A stretch of DNA of 64,000 bases from Limivicinus sp963617275 (GTDB taxonomy: Bacteria; Bacillota; Clostridia; Oscillospirales; Oscillospiraceae). Both the position numbers and the translations under genes were made by a program. Every line of letters begins with the position of its first letter. The first letter of the stretch is position 1. Below are positions 40,832-50,347 of this stretch, one piece after another. The stretch spans positions 62,001 through 126,000 of the forward strand of contig CAVENX010000020.1 in assembly GCA_963617275.1 (NCBI GenBank), given 5' to 3'. The notes under the pieces are model-generated. The model worked only from the letters and a program-made list of their open reading frames with translations, was not told the origin of the DNA and made no database searches.

Positions 40832-43066
40832 TTATTTCTCCTTAATATAATACACGTTGCTGCCGAAATCGCCTTGGTTCCTGAACTTTGCATCATAGCC
40901 CGTACCTGGAAATTTAAGCTCCAATGGTACGCCCGCTTTAAGCGCCGCACCCGTACAGACAATATTCTGCACCCCATCCTGCATCTTATAATACCTGTCA
41001 ACATCACGTACTATAAGTCCATTGGGGTTGAGTTTGACTGGCACAAGGTGCTTTATCATTGATGAGAACTGCTGTACCCTCAACAGCTGCGGCCTTGATG
41101 AGATTTTATATGTTTTCCGTTCATCCAATTCCGCATACAGCCATTCATATCCCTGCGCAGCGTGGACAAGTCTATGGAAAACGCCTACTGCCGCACTGCT
41201 GTCATCCCATACCTGCCATGCATCTGCACCGTCTTCACATTTTACTTTAGACAATGTGCCGAATTGGAACAGCTCTCTGTGCTTTTTATAAAATGCAACG
41301 GCGTTTTTAAGCTCCTGAATTTCCACCGGCAAAAGATGCGAAAGCTCAAGTTCCAAACCGAGTATGCCGAAGAAGCTCACATTCGCTCTGGTAGAAAGCG
41401 GGGTCGAACGAAGCGTCTGGATATGTGCGCTTGCCGAGACATGACAGCCTACTGTTGACTGCGGATAGAAGGTAAAAAGTCCGTTTTTTATATCAAGCCT
41501 CTCTATCGGATCCGTATCGTCGCTTGCCCATATCTGCGGCGCAAAGCAGAGCATGCCAAGGTCGAATCTGTTTCCGCCCGAAGCGCACCCCTCCAAAAGC
41601 ACCTGCGGACGCGGTTCAAATATCCGCGCCAGAACATCGTACAGCCCGAGAACGTACCGGTGCGCATCCGCTCCAATCAGGCAGGAGTGCCTGTTCATGT
41701 CCCACTTAACATATTTTATATTTGCCTCGTCGATTATCCTTGAGACATTGCTTACAATATAATCCCTGACTTCGGCTTTTCTGAGATCAAGCAGGAGTTC
41801 ATTTCTGCCGAGGGCGCTTTCTATCGCCCAATCTGCATGCTTTCTGTAAAGCTCAGAATCTCTGTTGACTGCTTCCGGCTCAAACCACAGTCCGAAATCT
41901 ATTCCAAGCTCACCAAGCTTGTCCGATAGATGCCGAAGTCCGTTCGGAAGTTTTTTGCCGTTTACGTTATAATCACCAAGTCCCGACGTGTCGGAATCAC
42001 GCTTTCCAAACCAGCCGTCGTCCAGTACAAACAGCTCACATCCGAGAGACTTCGCCTTTTTTGCAAGATTCAAAAGCCTTGCTTCATTGAAATCGAACAT
42101 ACAGCCTTCCCAATTGTTATAGAGCACAGGACGCGCTCTGTTTTTCCAGAAGGGCGGAATTATATGCTCACTGACAAAACGATGCATCAGCGAGGACATT
42201 GCGTTTTTCCCTGCGGGTGAGTAACAGAGCACCGCTTCGGGCGTCTTAAAGCTCTCTCCGGGGCTGAGCGTAAGGGAAAAGCCGTCAAAGTTCACGCCCT
42301 GCATTATACGGGTAAAATTCTGATGACTTTTCTGCACAGAGGCATAGTGATTGCCGGAGTAGATGAGGTTGAAGCCGTAAACGTCATCGCCATCGCTCAG
42401 CATAAATGCCGGATTGTGCCGGTTTGAGGAAAAGCCCGTCAGGCTTTCGTTTACGGTCTTTGAATAACTTACAGGAACATTGTGCTCATGCGTTTCGGCT
42501 ATCCAGCTTCCGTCAAGGGTAGTCATCGTAAACTCACCCTTTATATCGGCCATTATGCTCATAAGCTTTGTGACAGTCAGCGGAGCACCGGAGGTATTTA
42601 CAAGCTCACAACTTCGTACAAGCGCTGTGCCGCAGAGCTTAAAAAACAGTCTGAGCTTTGCATGATCACAGGACATTATTATGCACAGGCTTTCATATTC
42701 TCCATGCACTGTCGGAAGCGATGAGTTCAATTCATGTCTGCTGGTATCATAATCTTCAAACACGAATGAAGGCGAAACGCACTCCCCTGTCGCACTTATT
42801 GTTATTGGCGACTCACGGTAGTCGCCGGTGCCGCTTTCGCTCCAAGCAAGCGGCAAAGCGTCAAGGCAGGTTTTTTCGTTTAGCATCGTGCTTGTTCCCC
42901 AGCCTGTGCCGGGTCTGACCGCAAGAGCCTCAACGTCGTTTTCGCTTACCGGCCGGCCGAAATGCAGAAGTTCGAGACGGCCGCAGTTAACACGCATTGC
43001 CGCGGCAAGATTATCATTGCTTAAGAGAAAATATTTGTATCCGTTCCGGTCAAATACCTTGATCAT
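40832..43066 (-). CDS. GH36 alpha-galactosidase
   Basis: This enzyme removes alpha-1,6-linked galactose from melibiose, raffinose and related sugars. The 744 residues contain an N-terminal beta-sandwich (to about 310), a barrel, and a C-terminal beta domain. Key residues visible are LFVLDDGWFG (346-354), nucleophile D456 in YVKWDMNRH, the substrate motif CASGGNRFD (494-502) and the acid/base region WASDDTDP (513-520). There is no signal peptide, so it acts inside the cell on imported sugar. It overlaps the GH1 gene by four bases. Confidence 0.93.
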   Translation of the reverse strand: MIKVFDRNGYKYFLLSNDNLAAAMRVNCGRLELLHFGRPVSENDVEALAVRPGTGWGTSTMLNEKTCLDALPLAWSESGTGDYRESPITISATGECVSPSFVFEDYDTSRHELNSSLPTVHGEYESLCIIMSCDHAKLRLFFKLCGTALVRSCELVNTSGAPLTVTKLMSIMADIKGEFTMTTLDGSWIAETHEHNVPVSYSKTVNESLTGFSSNRHNPAFMLSDGDDVYGFNLIYSGNHYASVQKSHQNFTRIMQGVNFDGFSLTLSPGESFKTPEAVLCYSPAGKNAMSSLMHRFVSEHIIPPFWKNRARPVLYNNWEGCMFDFNEARLLNLAKKAKSLGCELFVLDDGWFGKRDSDTSGLGDYNVNGKKLPNGLRHLSDKLGELGIDFGLWFEPEAVNRDSELYRKHADWAIESALGRNELLLDLRKAEVRDYIVSNVSRIIDEANIKYVKWDMNRHSCLIGADAHRYVLGLYDVLARIFEPRPQVLLEGCASGGNRFDLGMLCFAPQIWASDDTDPIERLDIKNGLFTFYPQSTVGCHVSASAHIQTLRSTPLSTRANVSFFGILGLELELSHLLPVEIQELKNAVAFYKKHRELFQFGTLSKVKCEDGADAWQVWDDSSAAVGVFHRLVHAAQGYEWLYAELDERKTYKISSRPQLLRVQQFSSMIKHLVPVKLNPNGLIVRDVDRYYKMQDGVQNIVCTGAALKAGVPLELKFPGTGYDAKFRNQGDFGSNVYYIKEK

Positions 43067-44349
43067 TTAACTCTGTACACCTCATCTTTTACGTATTGCG
43101 CATACATCTCCCCGGTAACGCCGCCGTTCTTTATTATTTCGGAAAAGAACATGCCCGATTTTTTTATCGTCCGCTTCTGCGTATCATAGTCAACATGCAC
43201 CAGGCCAAATCTTGCGCTCTGCCCTTCTGCCCATTCAAAGTTATCGCAGAAGCACCAATGATAATACCGCTCAAACGGAAGCGGCGACTCCGATATGGTT
43301 TTAAGATGTTCATACAGATATTTTGCTCTGAACTTATCGTTATTGTCGCAGGTGCCGTTTTCGGTGACATATATGGGTCTCCGCAAAAGCTTCGTGAGGT
43401 ATATAGCGCAGCGTTCAATGCCCTCTGGGTATATTTCCCAGTCAAGGTCATTCCTCGGCGAATTTTCCCTCACTCCGTCCGCAAGTCCGGATACAGTGCT
43501 GCGCGTATAGTAGTTGATGCCGTTGAAATCGGTATACTCGCCTTCCTTGATCCCCCAGCGGTTTACAAGCGGGAACCTGAAGCGTCCCAAGGTCATAGCC
43601 TCCGTTATTGCCCCCTGAAAGCACCATTCTGCGGTTTTCGCCGCCATTGCATGAATGGGGTTTTTCGGATCCTTTGGGTCAAACGGTCTGAGGTGATTTG
43701 CAAAACCGACCTTGGTATCGGTATAACCCATAGCCTTTCTCATGGAGTGGATCATTTCATATGCCTTTATATGGCAATATGCAAAGTTTTCAAGCACTGT
43801 AAAGGTTTCTTTGAACGAGCTGTGCTGCGGATACCACTCGCCGAAGCAATAGCAGTTTATCGCGTACACATTCGGTTCATTTATGGTAATATATTCGCTT
43901 ACTATATCGCCGAAGCTTTTTACGACCGTCTCCACAAGCTCAAGATAATATTTGTTGTTTTCCCTGTTGAGCCAGCCGCCCTTTCTTTCAAACCACATCG
44001 GGTTTGAAAAATGATGGATCGTCAGGAGCGGCTTTATTCCTCCGGTCAGCATAAGCTCAATTTCCCGGCGGTAATGCGCGATGGCCTCGCTGTCGATTTT
44101 CCCCTCTTCCGGCACAATGCGTCCCCATTCGATACCGAAGCGATAAATCTGCATGCCCATATCCGTCATAAGTTTTGTATCGTTTTCCCAACGGTTCCAA
44201 TGGTCATCCGCAACCTGAGGGGATGTACCGTCCTTTATTCCGCCCTCTTTATAGAATTGGAGCCAGTTGTTGTCAGTGTCTCCGCCCTCTATCTGCGTCG
44301 CCGCAGTCGCCGTGCCCATGAGAAAATCTTTTTTTAACTTGAAATCCAT
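43063..44349 (-). CDS. GH1 beta-glucosidase/beta-galactosidase
   Basis: A 428-residue intracellular glycosidase. It has the N-terminal signature FLMGTATAATQIEG, acid/base E158 in TINEPN and nucleophile E330 in YVTENG, with FEWAEGQSARFGLVHVDY near the end. The presence of Gly-Val-type loops rather than phospho-binding residues (no clear Ser-x-Lys-x-Tyr) suggests free, not phosphorylated, beta-glucosides. It is slightly shorter than the usual 440-480. It forms an operon with GH36 and is divergent from the GH13 gene, with only 64 bases between the start codons. Confidence 0.9.
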   Translation of the reverse strand: MDFKLKKDFLMGTATAATQIEGGDTDNNWLQFYKEGGIKDGTSPQVADDHWNRWENDTKLMTDMGMQIYRFGIEWGRIVPEEGKIDSEAIAHYRREIELMLTGGIKPLLTIHHFSNPMWFERKGGWLNRENNKYYLELVETVVKSFGDIVSEYITINEPNVYAINCYCFGEWYPQHSSFKETFTVLENFAYCHIKAYEMIHSMRKAMGYTDTKVGFANHLRPFDPKDPKNPIHAMAAKTAEWCFQGAITEAMTLGRFRFPLVNRWGIKEGEYTDFNGINYYTRSTVSGLADGVRENSPRNDLDWEIYPEGIERCAIYLTKLLRRPIYVTENGTCDNNDKFRAKYLYEHLKTISESPLPFERYYHWCFCDNFEWAEGQSARFGLVHVDYDTQKRTIKKSGMFFSEIIKNGGVTGEMYAQYVKDEVYRVK

Positions 44350-44413
44350 ACGCTCATCCCCTATTATATATAGTACAATATATTATAAGACATAATCAGC
44401 GGAGGTGCAAGAT

Positions 44414-45997
44414 ATGAACAGGACACGTTGGTATAAAGACGGCGTTTTTTATCAGATCTGGCCGCGTTCCTTCAAAGACGGGAACGGAGACGGTATGGGC
44501 GATCTTTACGGCGTATATGAAAAGCTCGATTATATCAAAAGCCTTGGCGCGGACGGTATCTGGTTCAACCCCATATATCCCTCGCCGGGCGCGGACTGCG
44601 GATACGATATATCGGACTACATGGACATTGCTCCGGAATTTGGCGGAATGGAAGCGTTCAGGAAGGTTCTTGACGGCGCTCATGAGCGCGGCATGAAAGT
44701 TATCATGGATCTGGTCGTCAATCATACATCCGATGAGCACAGATGGTTTCAGAAGTCCCGTCGGCGCATAGATCCATATACCGATTATTACATATGGTCG
44801 GACAAACCGAATAACTGGAGCAGTCATTTTGAGGGCGGCAGCGCTTGGCAATGGGACGATGTAAGAAAACAGTATTACCTCCACCTCTTCGCCATAAAGC
44901 AGCCTGACCTTAACATGGATAATCCTCTTGTAAGGGATGAGGTCGTTAAGATCCTGAACTTCTGGCTTGACATGGGTGTTGACGGCTTCAGAGAGGATGT
45001 GATCACATTTATTTCAAAAAAGGAGGGACTGCCCAATGATTATATTTTCCCGGTTGCCCGCGGCATAATGAATTATAACTACGGCCCGCACTTTGACGAA
45101 TATATGCAGCAGTTCAAGGCCCAAGCGTTTGACGGGCATGACTATGTAATAATTGCGGAGGCTCCGCTGACAGGGCCAAAAAGGGCGTTAAAGTATATAA
45201 CCGAAAGCGACCGCAACCCTATCGATATGATGATACAGTTTGAGTGTATGGGCGCAGACTGCCTTGTCACCGATTTTCTTCCTCTCCCGTTCTCCCTGAG
45301 AAAACTGAAAAAAGCGTTTACATCATGGCAGGACACGGTAAACGGCAAGGGCTGGAATATGCTTTATCTTGAAAACCACGATCATTCAAGAGTCGTTTCA
45401 CGGTACGGAAGTGAAAAATACCGCAGCGAAAGTGCAAAGATGCTGTGCGCGGCGTATATGTTCCAGCAGGGCACACCGTTTGTCTACATGGGGCAGGAGC
45501 TTGGCATGACAAATTGGTACCCTGAAAGCATGGATATGTATGAGGATGTACAGACAAAAAATCAGCACCTTGGTCTTCCGGAAAAAACAAGGCTTAAAAT
45601 ATCCTACTCGGCTTCAAGAGACAGTGCAAGAACCCCGATTCCATGGAGCGGTGCAAAGAACGCCGGTTTTACAGATGCTGAAAAACCGTGGTTTACAATT
45701 AATCCGAATTACAGCGAAATCAACGTTGAGGATGAAGAAAAAGATCCCGATTCCGTTCTCAACTTCTACCGGAAAGCAATAGCGCTCAGGAAAGAGATCA
45801 AACGCGACGCACCATATAAGGAGCTTTATAAAAACAGCAGCAAAATATTCGCCTATACAAGAGGAGAATATGAAATAGTCTGCTCATTCACCGAAAAAGC
45901 CGTAAAATATCAGTACAGCGGCGAAATAGTGCTGAGCAATTACAAAGAAAACGGCGAGTATCTAAAGCCCTACGAATGCAGAGTATATAAAAAATAA
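44414..45997 (+). CDS. GH13 alpha-glucosidase (oligo-1,6-glucosidase type)
   Basis: A 527-residue intracellular enzyme of the GH13 alpha-amylase clan. Region I is DLVVNHTSDEH, region II GVDGFREDVI with nucleophile D195, region III the acid/base E249 in IIAEAPL, and region IV ENHDHSR with D323. The early QIWPRSFKDGNGDGMGDL motif marks the oligo-1,6-glucosidase, alpha-glucosidase and trehalose-phosphate hydrolase group. Specificity within it is unresolved. ATG 44414 lies six bases after GGAGGTG; an in-frame GTG at 44405 is inside that site. A strong terminator follows. Confidence 0.9.
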   Translation: MNRTRWYKDGVFYQIWPRSFKDGNGDGMGDLYGVYEKLDYIKSLGADGIWFNPIYPSPGADCGYDISDYMDIAPEFGGMEAFRKVLDGAHERGMKVIMDLVVNHTSDEHRWFQKSRRRIDPYTDYYIWSDKPNNWSSHFEGGSAWQWDDVRKQYYLHLFAIKQPDLNMDNPLVRDEVVKILNFWLDMGVDGFREDVITFISKKEGLPNDYIFPVARGIMNYNYGPHFDEYMQQFKAQAFDGHDYVIIAEAPLTGPKRALKYITESDRNPIDMMIQFECMGADCLVTDFLPLPFSLRKLKKAFTSWQDTVNGKGWNMLYLENHDHSRVVSRYGSEKYRSESAKMLCAAYMFQQGTPFVYMGQELGMTNWYPESMDMYEDVQTKNQHLGLPEKTRLKISYSASRDSARTPIPWSGAKNAGFTDAEKPWFTINPNYSEINVEDEEKDPDSVLNFYRKAIALRKEIKRDAPYKELYKNSSKIFAYTRGEYEIVCSFTEKAVKYQYSGEIVLSNYKENGEYLKPYECRVYKK

Positions 45998-46007
45998 TTT
46001 AAGATGT

Positions 46008-46061
46008 AAGACGGAGAGCATAGCCAAAATCAAAGTATGGTTATGCTCTCCGTCTTTTTTT
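46008..46061. terminator. terminator between GH13 and spoVAE
   Basis: AAGACGGAGAGCATA (46008-46022) pairs perfectly with TATGCTCTCCGTCTT (46042-46056), followed by a T-run. It serves GH13 and may also end the leftward spoVAE transcript. Confidence 0.85.
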
Positions 46062-46072
46062 ACTCTGAGCGG

Positions 46073-46444
46073 TCAGCCGTTTTTGTCCTTAGATCTGAAT
46101 ATCAGCGCGGCACATAGGGCAAAAAAGACCGCTGCCGCTATTCCGCCGGCAGAAGCCGTAAATCCTCCTGTAAAAACGCCTATAATACCGTTTTCTTTTA
46201 CCGCCTCTTTCACTCCCTGTGCAAGCACATTTCCAAAGCCGGTAAGCGGAACGCTTGCGCCGGCGCCGGCAAATTCCGCAAACGGGCCGTACAGTCCGAC
46301 GGCGCCCAGTACAACGCCTGTCACAACGTATCCGGTCAGGATCCGCGCCGGAGTAAGAGATGTATAATCAACAAGCAGCTGCCCGATAAGGCACAGGAGT
46401 CCGCCGAAAACGAACGCCTTTATATATTCGTATATCACGCTCAT
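46073..46444 (-). CDS. spoVAE: stage V sporulation protein AE
   Basis: A small membrane protein of the SpoVA channel that moves dipicolinic acid into the spore. The 123 residues have four membrane segments with the conserved TSLTPARILTGYVVTGVVLG and GAGASVPLTGFGNVLAQGVK stretches of SpoVAE(b). ATG 46444 overlaps the stop of spoVAD (ATGA), so the pair is coupled. The open frame continues upstream to 46609, but that is the spoVAD coding region in another frame. Confidence 0.92.
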   Translation of the reverse strand: MSVIYEYIKAFVFGGLLCLIGQLLVDYTSLTPARILTGYVVTGVVLGAVGLYGPFAEFAGAGASVPLTGFGNVLAQGVKEAVKENGIIGVFTGGFTASAGGIAAAVFFALCAALIFRSKDKNG

Positions 46445-47466
46445 ACCTCGTTTTCTATTGCCACGGCGTGGCATATTCCAGGGATGCTTTCTTTTTGTTG
46501 AACGGTCGTTGGTGAGAGCAATGCGCCGGTTGCCGCAAAAAGGATTCTGTTCAGGTGTCCTTTTTTCATCTCCGGTAAAATATGCCCGCAGAGTACCGAG
46601 GCGCAGCATCCGCAGCCGGAGCCAAATTTGCGCTCTCTTTTTTCGTCTTCGTCGTACACCATAACGCCGCAGTCATGATATCTGCCTCTGACGGGATAGC
46701 CTTCTCTTTCGAGCAGCTCTTCAAGAATATCATGGCCTATCGCGCCGAGATCGCCCGTAAATATCGCGTCATAATATTCTGGAGTTCTTCCGGTGTCTTT
46801 AAAGTGCGCCGTAATGGTATCAAGCGCAGCCGGAGCCATTGCGCTGCCCATATTGTTGGCGTCAGTTATTCCGGCATCCGTGATTTTTCCTATCGTCGTG
46901 CAGACGACACGCATCCCCTTGCCTTTTGACGAAACTATAAGACCGCCTGAGCCGGTAACTGTCGATTGGGCAGTAGGCGGCTTCTGTCCCCCGTATTCTA
47001 GTGGAAAACGGTATTGCCTCTCTGCCGTGCAGAAATGTGAGCCGGTTATGGCGCAGACCGTTTCGCCGAACCCTCCGTCAACGAGCATTGCTGCAAGCGC
47101 TGTACTTTCCGCCATTGTGGAACAGGCCGCGTACAATCCCAGATAAGGCGTATTTACCTTTCTGAATGTGAACGCAGAGCTGGTGCATTGATTGAGCAGG
47201 TCACCGGAAAGTACGATATCAATGTCTTTTTCGTCAAGCCCTGCCTTGAATCTGGTTTTTTCAAAGCATCTTCTGAGCATTTCGCTTTCCGCGGCTTCCC
47301 ATGTTTCTTTTCCGAAATATACGTCTTTTTCAACAATGTCAAAACACTCTCCAAGCCTTCCTTTGCCCTCTTTTTCACCGACAACGGCTGCATATGATAT
47401 TATCCGCGGCTTTGTATGCATAAAAAAAGTCTGGTCTCCTATTTTTTTCACCTGAACACCACCCAT
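46441..47466 (-). CDS. spoVAD: stage V sporulation protein AD
   Basis: A thiolase-fold protein that binds dipicolinic acid as part of the SpoVA system. In the chosen frame it has 341 residues. It shows the VLSGDLLNQ, GLYAACSTMAE, GSGGLIVSSKG and KFGSGCGCCASVLCGH segments typical of SpoVAD. ATG 47466 (GGVQVKKIGDQTFF) follows AGGAAA; the frame is open to 47502, where the polyamine terminator lies. It is coupled to spoVAE. spoVAC, which normally precedes it, is missing here, and the upstream gene is an unrelated transporter. Confidence 0.93.
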   Translation of the reverse strand: MGGVQVKKIGDQTFFMHTKPRIISYAAVVGEKEGKGRLGECFDIVEKDVYFGKETWEAAESEMLRRCFEKTRFKAGLDEKDIDIVLSGDLLNQCTSSAFTFRKVNTPYLGLYAACSTMAESTALAAMLVDGGFGETVCAITGSHFCTAERQYRFPLEYGGQKPPTAQSTVTGSGGLIVSSKGKGMRVVCTTIGKITDAGITDANNMGSAMAPAALDTITAHFKDTGRTPEYYDAIFTGDLGAIGHDILEELLEREGYPVRGRYHDCGVMVYDEDEKRERKFGSGCGCCASVLCGHILPEMKKGHLNRILFAATGALLSPTTVQQKESIPGICHAVAIENEV

Positions 47467-47490
47467 CTGTTTTCCTGCCGTTATTTTTTC

Positions 47491-47522
47491 CTGTAAAAAC
47501 AAAAAAATCCGCCGAAGCGGAT
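47491..47522 (-). terminator. terminator of the pot operon
   Basis: On the minus strand ATCCGC-TTCG-GCGGAT is followed by a run of T. The UUCG loop and the T-run make this a strong intrinsic terminator, 16 bases past the potCD stop. Confidence 0.85.
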
Positions 47523-47538
47523 GTTTTTGTTAAGACTG

Positions 47539-49470
47539 TCAGCTTATTTTCAGTGTTTCCCAAAGACTTGTGACATAATCTAACGTTTCAGGGTCAAGGT
47601 TCCTGTAAGCATACTTGTTGTAAAGCACGCTGAAATCACCGATTTCTGGATAAAGTATTTCCATGGCTTCCTCACCAAGATCCTCACGGTATCCCTCATC
47701 GTTAAAAACCGCAGAATTGGGAGATGCGTAATATATATATTCGGCATTGGCAATCGCCGGTTCAGGTGAGAGCATATAATTTATAAATATCTCTGCAAGC
47801 TCTTTGTGCTGGCAGGAGGACGGGATGCACATTGCATCAACAAAGTAATTTGTTCTTTCGGGATAGTAAAAGCGCAGATCAACATTATCCGCCTGATTAT
47901 CAAGCATGGTAAAGTAATCGCCTGCGTAGTATGCCGCAATCGCCGCCTCCCCGCTTTCCATCATATTATACACTTCATCCATAACATAGCTTTTTACAAG
48001 CGGGTTCTGAAGCTTCAATTCTTCAAGCGCTCTGTCCCATGAGTCATGATTCGTGTCGTTTACGTCAAGCCCGAGCTTATACTGTGCCGTGGCAAAGCCG
48101 TCTCTTGAATTGTTGAATTGCAGAATATTGCCGGAGTATTTTTCATTCCACATAAGCTCCCAGCCCCCTGCGTCGCTCTCGTCAACAACATTGGCGTCGT
48201 ATATCACACCAACAACACCGTAAGTATACGGCACGGAATAAATGTTGTCCGGATCGTAATACAGCCCCTTGAAATTTTCGCCGATATACTCATAATTGGG
48301 TATGTTGTCAAAATTCAACGGCAGAAGCATATTCTCATCTCTCATACGCGCAATCATATAGTCTGAGGGGATGACAACATCAAAGCTTACCGCGCCGCTT
48401 GAAAGCTTTGCATACATATCTTCGTTGCTGGCATAGGTACTGTAATTGACCTTTACTTTTTTCCCATAAGTTTCCTCGTACCACTGCTCAAAGGCTTTTA
48501 TTGTATCCAAAGAATCGTCTGAACCGTCCGAGATATATTCGCCCCAGTTATAAACGTTGAGGATCTCTTCCCTCTCCCCGCCGGAAGCAAATGCTGCGAC
48601 GGCGGCAATGACAAGCGCCGCAATTATTATGCAGCCTGCAACCCGCCTGCCTGACAGAGCATTGCTCTCCTTTTTTGTCCTGCGCGGCTTCTGTCCGTCA
48701 TCGACAATATTGTTGAGAATAAGAAGTGCTAAAATAACAAAGAAAATAATCGTTGCGAGGGCGTACATCTTCGGCGTGACAGTCTTCTTTGTCATGTTGT
48801 AGATCCTTATCGGCAGCGTCTGGAATCCGTTGCCGGATGTAAAATAGCTTATTACGAAATCATCAAGAGAAAGGGTAAAAGCCATTATCATTCCAGTGAC
48901 TATACCCGGCATGATTTCCGGAATCTCAACCTTGATAAACGCCTGAAACGGTGTGCAGCCAAGATCCATTGCGGCTTCAGGAAGGGATTTATCCATCTGC
49001 TGCAGTTTCGGCAGAACCTGTAAAATAACATACGGCAGACAGAATGTAACGTGTGCAATAAGCATTGTGGCAAAGTTCAGGCTCGTCGCCGCGCCGAAAA
49101 GTCTTCCGACAAAAACGAACATGAGCATAAGGGATATACCTGTAATTATATCGGGGTTGATCATAGGTATATTTGTCACCGTATCCATCGCTGCACGGAT
49201 ATAACGGTTTCTGAGCTTGTTTATCCCGACTGCCGCCGCAGTACCCATTACCGTTGAGATTGCCGCCGCGGAAAGCGCAAGAATAATGGTATTCCTTACC
49301 GCTCTCAGAGTTTCGGCATCCTTAAAAAGCTCCCTGTACCAATTAAAGGAAAATCCGGAAAAAACGGAGAGACTCTTTGCGTCATTGAACGAGAAAACAA
49401 GCAGGATAGCAATAGGCGCGAACAAGAAGATCATAATAAGAGCGGTATATATTTTTGATGCTTTTTTCAT
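47539..49470 (-). CDS. polyamine ABC transporter permease PotC fused to binding protein PotD
   Basis: A 643-residue fusion. Residues about 1-265 are the PotC permease: six membrane segments and the EAA-type loop EAAMDLGCTPFQAFIKVEIPEI. A basic linker (PRRTKKES) and one more membrane segment (about 285-305) lead to a complete extracellular PotD-like binding domain. That domain starts LNVYNWGEYISDG and carries the SDYMIARM and polyamine-binding DAMCIPSSC-type segments. The fusion tethers the binding protein to the channel. No stop or frameshift lies at the joint, and the reading is continuous. It follows potB by 13 bases. ATG 49470 follows GGAGCGG. Confidence 0.92.
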   Translation of the reverse strand: MKKASKIYTALIMIFLFAPIAILLVFSFNDAKSLSVFSGFSFNWYRELFKDAETLRAVRNTIILALSAAAISTVMGTAAAVGINKLRNRYIRAAMDTVTNIPMINPDIITGISLMLMFVFVGRLFGAATSLNFATMLIAHVTFCLPYVILQVLPKLQQMDKSLPEAAMDLGCTPFQAFIKVEIPEIMPGIVTGMIMAFTLSLDDFVISYFTSGNGFQTLPIRIYNMTKKTVTPKMYALATIIFFVILALLILNNIVDDGQKPRRTKKESNALSGRRVAGCIIIAALVIAAVAAFASGGEREEILNVYNWGEYISDGSDDSLDTIKAFEQWYEETYGKKVKVNYSTYASNEDMYAKLSSGAVSFDVVIPSDYMIARMRDENMLLPLNFDNIPNYEYIGENFKGLYYDPDNIYSVPYTYGVVGVIYDANVVDESDAGGWELMWNEKYSGNILQFNNSRDGFATAQYKLGLDVNDTNHDSWDRALEELKLQNPLVKSYVMDEVYNMMESGEAAIAAYYAGDYFTMLDNQADNVDLRFYYPERTNYFVDAMCIPSSCQHKELAEIFINYMLSPEPAIANAEYIYYASPNSAVFNDEGYREDLGEEAMEILYPEIGDFSVLYNKYAYRNLDPETLDYVTSLWETLKIS

Positions 49471-49483
49471 ATTTCCGCTCCTT

Positions 49484-50347
49484 TCAGACTGTGGCTTTTT
49501 TATCGGCAAGGTGCTGCATAAAAGCCATGCATACCAATAAAATTATCATAAGAATAAATGCCATAGCGGCGGCAAAATGGAGATTGTTTGCCGTGTACTG
49601 CCCCTCTATCGCGTCGCCGATAAGAAAGAACTTGCCGTTGCCGAGCTTTTGGGAGATATAGAAAGTGCTGATTGACGGGATAAGCACCATATTGATGCCG
49701 GATATGACCCCCGGAAGGCTCAGCGGCCATATTACCCTGCGGATAACACCGGCATTGTTGCATCCGAGATCCTTTGCCGCCTCAAGCAGCTTGATATCCA
49801 TTTTTGCCATCACAGAGTAGATAGGGAGGATCATATACGGGAAATAGTCATAGACCATGCCTATGATAACGGCAGCCTCCGTGCCTATAATGTGTATCTT
49901 TCCAAGACCGAAAAACGAAAGTATCCCATTGAAAATGCCGCTGTCCTGCAAGATCGTCATCCACGCATAGGTCCTGATAAGGAAGTTCATCCACATAGGG
50001 ATCATTATAAGCGTAATAAGTATCTTCTGCGTGCGGGGATTTGAGCGGGAAATAATATACGCCATGGGATAGCCGAGAATAAGGCATATAAGCGTGGATA
50101 TAACGGCAAGCTTGAGGGAGCGGGCAAAAATAATCAGATAGGTGTGAACTTCACCTGCGTTTGTCTGAGATGTTGCCGTAAAAAACCTGGCAATATTTTC
50201 CGTCGTAAACTTAAAATCGCTGTCCGTAAACGCATAATATGCAACAAATATCAGTGGAACAACGATGAACAGCGCCGCCCATACCGAATACGGCGCAAGA
50301 CAAAGTCTTTGAATAAGACCTTGCTTTTTATTCTGCACAGTCTTCAT
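49484..50347 (-). CDS. potB: polyamine ABC transporter permease PotB
   Basis: The second permease of the spermidine/putrescine transporter, 287 residues with six membrane segments. The EAA loop is EAAKDLGCNNAGVIRRVIWPL. The typical region RSLKLAVISTLICLILGYPMAY is present. The start overlaps the end of potA by four bases (ATGA). Confidence 0.93.
   Translation of the reverse strand: MKTVQNKKQGLIQRLCLAPYSVWAALFIVVPLIFVAYYAFTDSDFKFTTENIARFFTATSQTNAGEVHTYLIIFARSLKLAVISTLICLILGYPMAYIISRSNPRTQKILITLIMIPMWMNFLIRTYAWMTILQDSGIFNGILSFFGLGKIHIIGTEAAVIIGMVYDYFPYMILPIYSVMAKMDIKLLEAAKDLGCNNAGVIRRVIWPLSLPGVISGINMVLIPSISTFYISQKLGNGKFFLIGDAIEGQYTANNLHFAAAMAFILMIILLVCMAFMQHLADKKATV

Noticed and set aside
47539..49470. 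Frameshift or sequencing error as the cause of the PotC-PotD fusion
   Set aside because: The frame passes through a plausible linker and a dedicated membrane segment. A simple loss of a stop would not create an extra membrane segment in frame.
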